A stretch of DNA of 64,000 nt, from NCBI GenBank assembly GCA_024138025.1, contig JAMXBD010000231.1, positions 496,001 to 560,000 of the forward strand. Reading direction: 5' to 3'. The translations under genes and the position numbers were made by a program. Origin of the DNA: Combretum micranthum. Taxonomy: Eukaryota > Streptophyta > Magnoliopsida > Myrtales > Combretaceae. The notes below the pieces were generated by a model, which was not told where the DNA came from, searched no databases, and saw only the letters and a program-made list of their open reading frames with translations. This document shows, piece by piece, positions 1-10,801 of this stretch. The number at the start of each line of letters is the position of its first letter. The first letter of the stretch is position 1.

Positions 1-1628
1 ATAAGAGTTACCTAACAAAATTGGAAACACTAAATTAATAATAATTCAACAACATTTTATTTGAAAGCAACAATAATGTAATTAATGCAATACCTTAATT
101 GAGCAACGGTAACATTGTTAACGATTTAGCAACAAATAATTAAAATTATATGCAACACAATATTTTGGTTTGTGCATCAATTTTGAAAGGCATAAGCATC
201 AATACTTTTTTACATTATAACCAACACTATTCTTGTTGATGCAATTTTACATTTGAGAAGCAATCTTTTATTTTTCCTTTGGACAATTGCCTCTACTTTA
301 ACTTTGTTGATACATTAATAATATTGACACTTTAAAATGCACATAACTAAAAATAATTACATCATATGTTACAAGAATATAAATAGTTACATCCATAAAA
401 TATCTCTAGTAAATAAAATGATCACAAATGTCACATGATATTCAAATCTATAATAAGGGTAGAATCTATAGCAAAACTATATCGTGGATCAATGCTCCAT
501 CATTTTCTAATTAGTGCATATTTTCTCCATTTTCTTTATCTTGAGAATTATCCTGCATAAAAGGGAAAATTGTTGAAATACCTTACAAAGTAAATATAAT
601 CCATTTGTCAAGAAAAAAAAGATGAATATTAATTTATTACTTGTTTACGAGAGACATAATACATATATATATAACAATTTATATTAATCTTATATAAGTT
701 TAGTGCTATCTACTATAATGTTATATATAAATATAAAATATAACAAATAATTTCATGGTTCCATACAAAAAAACCATTCATACATATCCAATGATATAAT
801 ATATGTGATGTGAAAATGTAAAATACTTAAAAGGTACTTGATTAGACTTAGGAATTCCTAAACTTGTAGAGCCTTTTGGTTGAGTAGGAAGATGTCAAAT
901 ATCAAGCAACTAGAGAGAAATAACTAAGCCTGAATCACATTGTATTAAAAGACTAAGGGTTGATTGAAACTTCTCAAATTTATCATCGTTATCATCTCCT
1001 TGTGAATTTTTTTTACTGCCACTTTCTACTTCTTTTAAACTTTTTTTTGTAGCACCTCTCTCAAAAAAATGCATCTGTGATGCTTTTTACTCGCTCATTA
1101 CTTCAAGAAACTCTTTCATCTCTCAAGATTTTCTTGGACTCTCAACTGTATTTCTTGAAATGTTGACTATATTTACAAACAAAAAAAGTTTTTTCTAGAT
1201 AAATAAGTGCAAAATTCCAATAAAACATTGAATACCAACAAATAAATGAAAATATTATAAAATTCTTTTATGAGAAAAGCAACATCAAGCTGCTTATAAA
1301 AGTAATATCAATTGTCCAAGTACCATGTATAATTGCCAAAAAAAATAAATATAAAAGTAAATTCCATTCCTTTTCCAAAAAAAAAAAAACTACTTTTTGT
1401 TCTAATTTGCGTATGCTCTCTTTTTTTTCAATTTTTTCTACATTATTGTAGTTTTAAGATATAAGTTTGGTTTCATTTATAATTTTGATTTTTATTATGA
1501 ATTGTATGTGAATTTTGTGATATTTGTATAGTGTTAAAATAAATAAAGATTATTTTAAATGTTTTATTCATTGTTTTACAAAATAGTAAAACAACCAAAA
1601 AAAATATACATATGTGGTATGTGACGAT
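1..1628. other. AT-rich flank without recognisable gene
   Basis: I recognise no gene, LTR or RNA here. The stretch is AT-rich with short homopolymers and a TA-rich patch near 660-800. The only coherent reading is a stop-free run on the minus strand (910-1086, about 58 codons, acidic and lysine-rich), which I could not assign. This is the left flank of element A, which inserted at 1629; the right flank resumes near 22137. Confidence 0.6.
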
Positions 1629-3060
1629 TGTAAAATCCTAGTTTTGATAGTAAGAAATAATTCTAGAACCTTAAGATATCGAATGAATTAGGAAAAAGTG
1701 GAAATGCTAAACATAATACGAATATAAGATTTATACCCTAAAATGGTAAGTTTATTTGAAACCCTAATTATTCCGACCCTTTACGATAATGGTTTACATA
1801 TCCAACCACCAACAAGCAAATTAAGGCAACATATTCTGGAAAAAAAAATTAATACTAGAATAATAGTAAGATATCCATATAATATAAAATAAACTTTTAT
1901 CGGTTCATAAAAACGTCAGTTATAGCATTTATACATGTATTTTTTATATCTATCATATTAATTTGTCTTGTCTACTATACTACTATTCATTTACTATTTA
2001 CTCTACTATACTTTTTGTATATCTACTCTAGCCCCTATTCTTACATGTTACAAACTTGTCTCTTATATTTTCTTCTCCCATAAAAGTTTTACTAAAGTTT
2101 ATACTTAACTTCATTTTTACTTTTATTTATCTCCCTCTCCCTCTCTTTCCTCCCTACCCTCCCCCTCTTTGGCCTCCAACTTTTTTTTTTCATTTTTTTA
2201 ACACATTAATTCCTCACTTTTCCCTCTAAAAGTACCCCTTCCCTCCTTTATTTTTCCTACACTCACATAATCTCTCTTTCATTCAAAAATTATTCCCAAA
2301 CTTCTCTCTTGATTCCTCTTCCTCCCCTCTCTACTACTCACACACATATCTCAATTCCTCCTTTAGGTAATACACTAAACTACCTTCTTATGTTATGATG
2401 CAAAATAAGTATGTATATCATTGAATAGCTTTCATAAAATATCCCCATGATGCACCATGCTAGGGACGGAAGAATACAAGACAACATACTTTATTTCAAG
2501 TTATGATAATATCAAGTTCATGTTATAATCATGTTTATTTACATGTTGTTTCATGTATCTTAATCTAATATTTATGTGATATATATATGTAAGTATGTAT
2601 ATGTATATATGTATAATAAGCTTCAGGGCATATTGCTCACTAATCTAACTATTATTTATTTCATGTGTTTTATTTCATGCAATTTATATTAGTTAATTTC
2701 TAGTCTTAGACTTGTCCATATTCAAGTCTAAAGGAGACTAGATCATTTTGAATCTTGAGAGACCTTGAAAAAAACTAAGAGTTCCATTTCATTTTATTTT
2801 GTTTTATCACATCTTGTTCTGTTGTTTTCATTGATTATATATGGTGACTGATTATTTAAGTCTTAGGGAGCCTTGATCATAAGCTAAGACGTCCACGATT
2901 TTATTTTGATTATGCTTATATTTATAATCTCAACCTTGTCATCTTTTTACTGTGAGTCTACCTATTTATGAGTTCAATTTTGTGTTCATGTACATTATGA
3001 TCATAGTGATATTGTCATAATAATATAATGAATCCTTATAGTTTAATATTGTTAATTATT
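1629..3060 (+). mobile_element. 5' LTR remnant of element A (Tekay-like, 3' truncated)
   Basis: The start TGTAAAATCCTAG aligns with the TGTAAGCCCCTAG-type starts of the other family copies at 10802, 14608, 17301 and 23325. It then follows the family order: CTATACTACTATTCATTTAC-like stretch near 1975, pyrimidine-rich leader 2130-2360, AGGTAA at 2365, and the paired AGACTTGTCC / AGTCT block near 2700-2890. The TATA position reads CTAAAAGTACC, so the promoter has decayed. The copy stops near 3030-3060 and runs straight into pol-linker sequence, so the rest of the LTR, the primer binding site, gag and protease are deleted. Confidence 0.7.
2365..2370 (+). promoter_or_regulatory. Splice-donor-like AGGTAA in 5' LTR remnant
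   Basis: AGGTAA follows the pyrimidine-rich leader, in the same relative place as 12399, 15418 and 24193 in sister LTRs. Conservation suggests a 5' splice site used by LTR-initiated transcripts; no transcript evidence is available. Confidence 0.4.
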
Positions 3061-3084
3061 TATTATATAAGAGGATATGAGTTG

Positions 3085-3950
3085 TGTTCATTTGAGTTAA
3101 TAGAGGAAAACGAAAAGCAAATCAAAAGCTATGTTAGCAACACGAAAGATGAAAAAGAGAAACCTACCATAGAAGATATACTCGATATCAAAGGCCTCGT
3201 ATCAGATGATACTAGTTAGGTTGAAGGAATTGAAGAAGCAACTACAGGAATGGTTAGATTAGGGTTTCATCTGACTAAGTGTTTCCCCTTAAGGATTCCT
3301 GGTTCTCTTTGTGAAGAAGAAAGATAAATCAATGAAGCTCTGCATTGATTACTGCAATCTCAACAAAGTCACCATAAAGGGCAAGTATCTACTACTAAGG
3401 ATCGATGACCTTTTTTATCAACTGCAAAGAGCAAGTGTGTTTTCACTAATGGACTTGCAATTCAAATACACTATAGTTGAGGATCAAATTGGAAGATGTG
3501 TCGAAAACTGCATTCTGGACACAATATAGACATTATGAATTCTTGAGAATGTTTTTCGAACTAACAAATGCATCGGCTGCATTTATGGATTTAATGAACC
3601 GAGTTTATGAGCCGCATGCATGATAGTTTTCATCGACGTATCATAGTTTATTCAAAGACACGAGAACAACAAGAAGAGCACTTGTAGTTGGCACTACAAT
3701 TTCTAAGACAACATAAGCTGTATGCTAAACTGTCTAAGTATGACTTTTGGTTAAACCGAGTATCCTTTCTAAGACACGTAGTATGTGGAGACAGTATATC
3801 AGTAGATCCTAAGAAAATCAAAGCTATTATGGAATGGAAGCAGCCAAAGACAATAACTAAGGTAAGGAGTTTCCTTAGATTAGCAAGCTATTAAAGGAAG
3901 TTTGTGAAGGATTTCTCCAAAATAGCCAAGCACTTGACTCAGTTAACTCA
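3085..3950 (+). pseudogene. Element A pol: protease-RT linker and reverse transcriptase (decayed)
   Basis: The reading at 3085-3195 resembles the linker before gypsy RT (EKPTIEDI), then about 60 codons are missing. RT follows from 3217 (LKELKKQL). Recognisable motifs are [15 protein letters not shown] at 3329, RIDDLF at 3401, HYEFL near 3533, [18 protein letters not shown] near 3560-3615 after a frame change, and the catalytic FIDD block near 3632. That block has lost one base, which shifts the frame between the two aspartates. The thumb/connection follows ([33 protein letters not shown]). Normal family RT is uninterrupted; here there are several stops and frameshifts, so it is non-functional. 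Confidence 0.85.
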
Positions 3951-4530
3951 AAAGAATGAGAAATTCATGTGGACTAAGAAGGGAGAGCAAGGTTTTCAAG
4001 AATTGAAGCAACAACTAATCTCCGTTCCAATCTTGGTATTACCAAATCCCAAGAAACCATACATAGTGCATGGTGATGCATCAAGAAATGGCATTGGATG
4101 TGTACTAATGCAAGATGGGAAGGTGATCGCATATGCTTCAAGACAATTAAGGCCACACAAACAAAATTATCCTATGCATGATCTTGAGTTAGCCACTATT
4201 TTTTTTTGCACTTAAGCTATGGAGGCACTATCTTTATAGACAAGGAAGTGAGATATATAAGGACCATAAAAGCCTCAAGTATCTATTTACCCAAAAGGAG
4301 TTAAATATACGAAAAAGAAGATGGTTGGAGTTAATCAAGGACTATGATCTTGGAATCAACTATTGTTTAAGAAGGGTTAACGCCGTCGCTGACATGCTAA
4401 GCCATATGGACCACAAAGAAGTTTCTACCTTATTAATCGACCAAAAAGAGTTAATAAAAGAGTTTGAAAGGTTAAGCATCGAGTTTGTAGGACAAGATAT
4501 AGAAGTAGAAATATCCAATCTTTAGATGGA
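3951..4530 (+). pseudogene. Element A pol: RNase H domain (decayed)
   Basis: The reading continues through [17 protein letters not shown] (about 3961) to the RNase H start [11 protein letters not shown] (about 4066), [20 protein letters not shown] (about 4135) and the end of the domain in [11 protein letters not shown] (about 4375). In gypsy RNase [12 protein letters not shown] contributes the first catalytic Asp, HDLELA the Glu, and VADMLS the late Asp; these residues are still readable. Frame breaks occur near 4200 and 4324, so the domain cannot be translated as one piece. It removes template RNA during reverse transcription in intact relatives. Confidence 0.8.
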
Positions 4531-5560
4531 ACCAACTCTTGTAGACCACATTAAAGAAACACAACACTACGATAAAGTAATTTAGAGATTAAGAAGGAGG
4601 TACAAGAAGGTAAATATACTAACTTTACCATAGATGGGAAAGATGTAGTAAGGATGAAAGGGAGATTACGTGTGCCAGATGATAAAGGAAATCCTAAAGG
4701 AAGCTCATCACTTAGGATGCATGATGCACCTTGGAGGAAATAAGATGTACTAGGATCTTAAAAGCTACTATTGGTAGAATGGCATGAAGAAAGATGTAGT
4801 CGACTATATGATGAAGTGTTGTTCGTGCTAACAAGTCAAAATTGAGCATCGAAGACCATAAGGACTATTGAAGCCATTAACTATACCAAAATGGAAAAGG
4901 GATCAAATCATGATGAATTTCATATATGGTTTGCCAAAGACACCAACCAGGTATGATGCAATATGGGTTATAGTGGGTCGTCTAACTAAATCAACGCACT
5001 TCATACCAATTAACATTCCCTATTTAATGGACAAGTAGGTCAAATCGTATGTAAAGGAAATCATAAGATTACATGGAGTACCATCCCGAAATGTATCCAA
5101 TCGAGACCCAAGATTTGTATCTAAGTCCTGGACGAGCTTGTAGAGGTGTATGAGAACTAAGCTACAATTTAACATGACATACCATCCTCCAACCGATAGC
5201 CAGTCAAAACGAACAATTCAAACTTTGGAAGACATGTTCCACTCATGTGTCATGGAGTTTAAAGGAAGTTGGGATGCTCACTTGCCATTAATAGAATTCA
5301 CCTACAACAACATCTACCACTTGACAATCCAAATGCCATAGTACAAATCCTTATATAGACGATGATGTAGATCACCCTTATTCTAGGACGACACTGAAAA
5401 ACTAGCTATCGGACCAGATTTAGTGGAAGATGCAGCATAAAAATTGAGAGTAATTTAGCAAAGGATGAATGAGGCTCAAGATAAGCAGAAGAGCTAGGCT
5501 AATCAGAAAAGACGGGTTCTTGAATTCTAAGATGGAGATCACGTATATCTAAAGGTGAAC
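4531..5560 (+). pseudogene. Element A pol: integrase (catalytic residues lost)
   Basis: A zinc-finger region reads HHLGCMMHLGG with CCSC about 40 codons later (4700-4850). The core reads MNFIYGLPKTP near 4915, where family members have Asp in place of this Asn; SNRDPRF near 5097 keeps the second Asp. The third position reads DSQSKRTIQTLED near 5188, with Lys where the catalytic Glu should be. Both losses are single G-to-A changes. Several TAG/TAA codons interrupt the frame. In intact elements this protein inserts the cDNA into the genome. Confidence 0.8.
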
Positions 5561-5795
5561 CCAATCAAGAGTATTTATTGGGTATGTTCAAGGGAAGCTG
5601 AGTCCACGATATATTGGACCTTTCGAAGTGCTCAAATGAGTTAGAGACTTAGCTTATAGCCTAGCCTTGCCACCAAATCTTTTGGGAGTGTATAATGTGT
5701 TCCATGTATCAATTTTACGCAAACATGTAGCAGACCCTGAACGAGTAGTGGAGTTAGAGCCAGTGTTGCTAAAAGAAAAGCTCATCTATGAGGAA

Positions 5796-7812
5796 TGTAG
5801 ACACCTCATTTTGACAATTTATTTTTGTCAATTTGTTAATAATTGAATATTAATATTAGTGCAAATATGGCTAAATTGAAGGATTTTTTTTTTTTTTTGC
5901 ATTTTTGAGCATTATGATTAGAAATAAAAACTATGAAAAATAAATCAAATTAAAAGAAATAAATATAATGGATGTAATATACATGTATATAATATAGTTT
6001 TATAATTTGCAAAATTTCACTGTTCATCTTCTTCTTTGTTGGGCAACCCGACCAACGCACTTTAAGCCCATTTTCGGCCTACTTCCGGACCTTTTTTCTA
6101 CGAACCAAAGGTAGATTTGGAAACTAGGCATGGAATAGTTTATTTTGGTATAAAAATCACATGTTTTCATCAATAATTACTCTTTCAAATCTGGACTTCA
6201 AATTTAGGAAAAACTCGTTTTCTGTACTTTCCTAAAAAATTCAAAAACGTGTGAAAGTTGTTTTTTAGGTAATTTAATGATTTCGAACAATACAATATGG
6301 GAGCTACACATCATTTATTGCATTTAATTGGAAAGCTACATCGGTTTTGACTTGTATTATTCAAATTTTGCCCAAAATGTGTTTTACAAGCCTTAGATAC
6401 GGGATTGATTGATTAGGAAGGTTTTAGTCGAATTAAAGCTTATAAATACCCTCCTCATCTTTTGTTTTTGTAAGGAGGAAGGTCTAATTTCTCAAAACTC
6501 TATCCAATTTAATTTTAATTAGGATTTTCGTTCTTAAGTTGTTTTTTATTTAAGGTTCTCAATTCTAACCGTCAAATTTCTTGTCTTGTAGGGAAAATTA
6601 GAATAATTAATTTACATTGATTTATTCGGAATCGTAAGGACTTCAAAAGCCCACAATCAATTATCTCCCATCCTTACCGATCTGCCTTTGTTGGTCGTTC
6701 ACTGTTACGTCATCGTCGACCCTCCGCTGTCGCTATTGCCATCGCCGGACTGCTCCTGGTCATCATCGTCGTTGATCTTGATCGTCACGAGTCGTCCTTC
6801 GTTCATCCATTCGTTGATCCTATGCATGCTATCACGGTCTTCGTCCCTGGTCGTCTCAATTCCTGGCACACAGAGCCATCTTCATCCAGGAAGTTTTCCT
6901 TACCATATATATATATATATATTATAGTAATAGATTATATATAGTAACAAATATATGTTTTTGCATAAATAGATTAATAAGTGAAATTAGTTAAGTTTTA
7001 ATAATATTAATTATAGTAATATTTGTTCGATGTTAATATGATATAGTGTGGAGTTTGTGTTTATAAATAATGTGATAATTTTACATGACTTTTTTTTTTT
7101 TTATGATTGATATTATCATGATTTGTTTGTTTTAAAAAAAAATCGTTTTGACACCTAAAAAAAATTTGTTTTATATAAATTTTTTCAAAATTAATTTGAT
7201 AGATTTAAGAATCACATAAAATTAGATATTTTTTATTAAATCATAAAACTTAATGAACTTAAAGTGATAAGATTTTAAAATACTAAAATTAACCAACAAA
7301 CTGAAATTTTCTTAAAGAATTACGTGTGGTCTGATCCTGATTAGCGAGTACATAGGCACCTAAATGGGTGAATCAAAATATGTAAAAAATTTATTTTTGT
7401 GATTTTGTTTGCTTCTCTTAGTTTAAGTACATTTGTACATATTTGTAAATAATTAGAGCCTTGTTAATAGTTTAGATTTTGAAATTAAGGTTTAAAAGAA
7501 AGCAATTTAAAATTGGAAAGCTAACGTGGTAACCGTTTAGGTTTTAATAGGTTAGCCCCCGGACTCAAGTTAATTTCTGGTTCTCATTTTCAAAATGATT
7601 TTTTTCGCAGATCAGTAGCAAAACCGAAATCAACCTACCCATTGGTTTTGGTTTATCTTTTTTTCTCGACTTTAGTCAAGTAGCGACTCTAAAATATTTT
7701 CAAAATCCAAAATTTCCTTTAATTCTTAGTCGAGGATTAGTATTGAATGGGTTAGGTTTAGTACGAATCGAATTAAAGGAAATTGAACCAGAAATCAATA
7801 CCAAGCTCAACA
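5796..7812 (+). mobile_element. Solo LTR (2.0 kb, unassigned gypsy-like family) inserted in the chromodomain
   Basis: It begins TGTAGACACC and ends AGCTCAACA, with AGGAA on both sides (5791-5795 and 7813-7817), a perfect 5-bp target duplication. No internal coding region is present, so it is a solo LTR left by LTR-LTR recombination. It has a TATA box at 6441, a GC-richer transcribed patch at 6660-6870 and a GCGACTC motif near 7682. It does not resemble the TGTAAGCCCC family. I could not place it in a clade. Confidence 0.85.
6441..6448 (+). promoter_or_regulatory. TATA box of the 5796-7812 solo LTR
   Basis: TATAAATA followed by CCCTCCTC, about 645 bp into the LTR, a usual plant LTR promoter arrangement. 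Activity today is unknown. Confidence 0.6.
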
Positions 7813-8004
7813 AGGAACATTTGATGCAAATTTTGGATTGAAAAAACTAGAAGCCACGGAATAAGGAAATAAAATATGTTAAGGTCCTCTAGCGAAATCA
7901 TACACATGAGGAAGCAAACTGGGAGGTCGAAGATGAGATTCGACTTAGATACCCAGACTTTTCAATGAGTCAAGTATGTGAGTCAAAGTTTTGGGGACAA
8001 TATT

Positions 8005-8018
8005 TTTAGGGGGTTAGT
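8005..8018 (+). promoter_or_regulatory. Polypurine tract of element A
   Basis: TTTAGGGGGTTAG lies between the pol end and the LTR start at 8019. A G-rich tract directly before the 3' LTR primes plus-strand DNA synthesis in gypsy elements. Here it ties pol to the LTR beginning at 8019. Confidence 0.65.
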
Positions 8019-8490
8019 TATAAACACCTAGATTTTACAATAGTTTTATGGAGCTAAAAGTTAAACTGGAACCTTAAAGTCAACATAGGTTAATAATAAG
8101 TACTAGATACCCTAGATCCATCGAAACCACGCTTGAAACCCTAAAATAATAAAACCATGATAACCCTAGTTTATAGTTCAAAATTATGTCTTATAACCTA
8201 AAAAGATCAGATCTGCCAAAAATTTGTCTATTTCGGACCCAGCCAGGATCAGTTCCAAAATCAGGATACCGACACACAAAACGAGAAAAATATTTTGACA
8301 ATCAATCTAGGCTTGTAATATAGGAAGAATTCATAAAAATATCAGATAAAATTTTTTGGCTCCTAAAAAAGTCAGATGAGCCTAATTCGTTTATTGTTGT
8401 TACTATCAGTAATTAAATTATCTTTTTTACTATTTAATTACTATTCACTACTATTCATTACTAATTATTAATCTCTACTTTTCCTTTTCA
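8019..8490 (+). mobile_element. 3' LTR of element A, 5' segment
   Basis: TATAAACACCTAGATTTT aligns with the family start TGTAAGCCCCTAGATTTT, with G-to-A changes. The segment includes the CCCTAAA-rich leader, AAAAATATCAG and the TACTATTCACTACTATTCAT stretch, and stops before the TATA region. The rest of this LTR reappears at 10604-10801 and 21714-22136; the middle, roughly 2.5 kb by comparison with sister copies, has been lost. Confidence 0.7.
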
Positions 8491-8499
8491 TTATTTATA

Positions 8500-10603
8500 A
8501 AATTATGTTATTTTAAGAAACTTATCCAAAAATGCTAATATATGGACTTACATTCATAAAAAGTGTGCTTGTCTTTTGAATTAAAGGAATTCATATTTAG
8601 TCATATTCTTTGAATGTGTATTTTGTTGATAACAAAAAAAGGGAATTGCATGTGGTTGGAATTTGTTGATTGTTTAGAAGGCACAGTTTGTTTATCAAAT
8701 AGATGTTCTTTGTTGATAAATGATTGGTGTTAAAAATAGTTTTAAGAGAGTTTGCTTAAAAAAATTTTAGGTATCCTTTTATGATAAAAAAGAGGGGAGA
8801 AAGTTAAAAAAGAATAGTTTTCAAATATTAAAGTTTTGTTTTTGATGATAGCAAAAAAAGAGGAGAAAATAAGTGAACAAAAAATATATTTTGTTTTTCA
8901 TAATTAAGTTAGTTATATTTTTTGTGTATGATGTTTTGTCATCATTAAAAAGGGCGAGAATGTTAAGTCCCCTAGTTTGGTTTTGATGATAACAAAACAT
9001 GTATGAGTGTTTACTAACAAATTCATTAAGTGTGCAGTGCTTAAGTATGATAAAGGTTTATGAAAATATTTTTCAAAAGAGATTCAATTCAGAAAGAATT
9101 TCAGAAATTGTTTGGAAAGTTTTTCAAGAACAAATGTATAGTCCAAGGTAACTTAGAAGGTAAAATCGTTGGTTTACAAAACTCATATAATGGTCAAAAG
9201 ATCAATCAAGGGTAAATGTCATTATGAACGAGTTTCACAATAGACTTGAAGAAATTGGATTTTCTATGATTCTTTATGGATTAAAGACCCAGCTCCAAAG
9301 TTGAGTGTATTAGGGTAATACATTCAATTATGTTCTATATGGTTGGTTTAAATATCCAAGGGGATTCAAGTTTACATTGAATTAAAAGTGTTATTCTTGA
9401 AGATTTAATGTTTTGACAGCAAGGATATTTATAACGATGTCAAGATGTGTTCAAGATTCAGTCCAGATCTGACATGAAAAGCTTATCTGATAAAAGTATC
9501 TATTTATGAGATATCAAGAATGTGATTTTCTATGGCTAAAGGAATTTAAATTCAAAGTAGATTATGGACAGCAAGATATGGGACAATATCAAAGGAACAC
9601 AAATCTTTTCAAGCATGAATAGTATCAAGGGATATTTATCATAAAGATATCGCCAACAACGTTCAAATATCAAGTCTTGTCCACAACAAGATAATGATAA
9701 ACAATCAAGTCTTTCTTATCTTCATCAAGTGCAAAAATTCTAGAACAAAAATCATTAGCCAACCTTATCTTTTATATCCATTAGAAGTTTTAATTGGAGG
9801 ATTTCGTCTAAAACAACGAGCAAGATATCTTATCTAAAATTTTTTGAATTTCCATCCATCTAGTCATTGAAAATAATAAGATAAATATACCTACTGGAGT
9901 CCAAGAAAAACAGAATAGGAGTGAAAACAAAAAGAAGCTGTTGCTCATTACGAATTATTGGTGTGCAAAACACTGTTACTTTAAATTGTCTTTCCTGCAC
10001 AAAAATTGTGAGGATATTTTAATTATTAATTCCTCACTTGATTTTGATTTGTACTTTGTGTGAAATTGAGAGTTACAAGTAGGCTCAGTAGATTGATTGT
10101 TAACTTAAAAAGAAGTTTGGAGAATCAAGCTAAGTGCGTTGTAGCCAAGTGTTTTGGCAATGACAACTTATAACTCATTGATTGTTGATTGAATAGTGGA
10201 TATGCTGATGTGGAATACCGGCCCAGGCTTGGTGCTGGAAGAGAGAACTGATGCTCAAGGCGAACCTCTATAAATCGATTTTGCACTCTTCTCTCTTATC
10301 TCTCTTTATTTAGTGCATGTTTAATTGTTTTGCTTAGCCGTTTTATGCTCAGAAACTAAATCATAGAGTAAAACTGGAAGTTTATCTTTAAACCTTTTGT
10401 TTAATCTTTTGTGAATTTAGTGAACTTGTTGGATTCCGAATTTTTTATGAAAGTTATTGGTATAAGTTTATTGTTTTCAAGTAAGTTTAAAGCCATTATA
10501 ATTTGATTAACTAAGAGGTGTGAATTTGTTTGAGTTTTTGAAAAGTAAAATTTTTATTGATAACCAATTCATCCCCTTCTTGGTTATTCTTTTGGGATCA
10601 ACA
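8500..10603 (+). mobile_element. 3' end of a Sirevirus-like copia element: 3' untranslated region plus 3' LTR
   Basis: From about 8508 the sequence matches the untranslated 3' region of element D (55621 onward). It holds several A/G-rich tracts near 8631, 8785, 8852 and 8947. The LTR starts TGTTAAGTCCCC at 8961 after the last tract (AAAAAGGGCGAGAA) and ends GGGATCAACA at 10603, 1643 bp. It includes the TTTTGATGATAACAAAA start seen in all Sirevirus-like copies here. There is no coding part. It replaces the middle of the element A 3' LTR. Confidence 0.75.
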
Positions 10604-10801
10604 ATTTGGTTAAAAGCATTTAAATTTCTGACCCTAACCCTGAATGGAGGGTGTAAATCCATTCAACATATGATTACCGAAAAATCATATGTCTTGTATG
10701 CTCATGTGGTTGTTGCATTTTACTTGGTTGATTATTGCTATTCAAGTGTACTTATCTATGGAAATAATTCTCACTTAGCTAGTAGCTCATATCTTTATAG
10801 C
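10604..10801 (+). mobile_element. 3' LTR of element A, middle segment
   Basis: The motif AATGGAGGGTGTAAATCC and the following text to CTCACTTAGCTAGTAGC match the late part of the sister LTR at 26500-26690. The segment ends in ATAGC, the first copy of the target duplication of the solo LTR inserted at 10802; the second copy is 21709-21713. Confidence 0.75.

Larger units (their letters stand above)
5561..8004 (+). pseudogene. Element A pol C-terminus with chromodomain, split by a solo LTR
   Basis: The first part (5561-5795) ends with the post-integrase block VSILRKHVADPERVVE and LIYEE. After the inserted LTR (5796-7812) the same frame resumes at 7818 and reads through the chromodomain: ILD, KPRNKEIKYVKVL, RNHTHEEANWEVEDEIR and LRYPDFS (about 7833-7965). 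The aromatic and acidic residues typical of a chromodomain are visible, with two or three Trp/Arg codons turned into stops. In chromoviruses this domain contacts histone marks and directs integration to heterochromatin. The split is a later insertion, shown by the AGGAA duplication at both borders. Confidence 0.85.

Noticed and set aside
6688..6927. 79-codon plus-strand reading frame in a GC-richer patch
   Set aside because: Lies in the transcribed part of the solo LTR at 5796-7812; no protein family resemblance, and its end is a TA repeat.
10604..10617. Primer-binding-site-like ATTTGGTTAAAAGC after the copia LTR
   Set aside because: Text resumes as the element A LTR tail, and the match to the initiator tRNA complement is poor; the LTR at 8961 is a 3' LTR.
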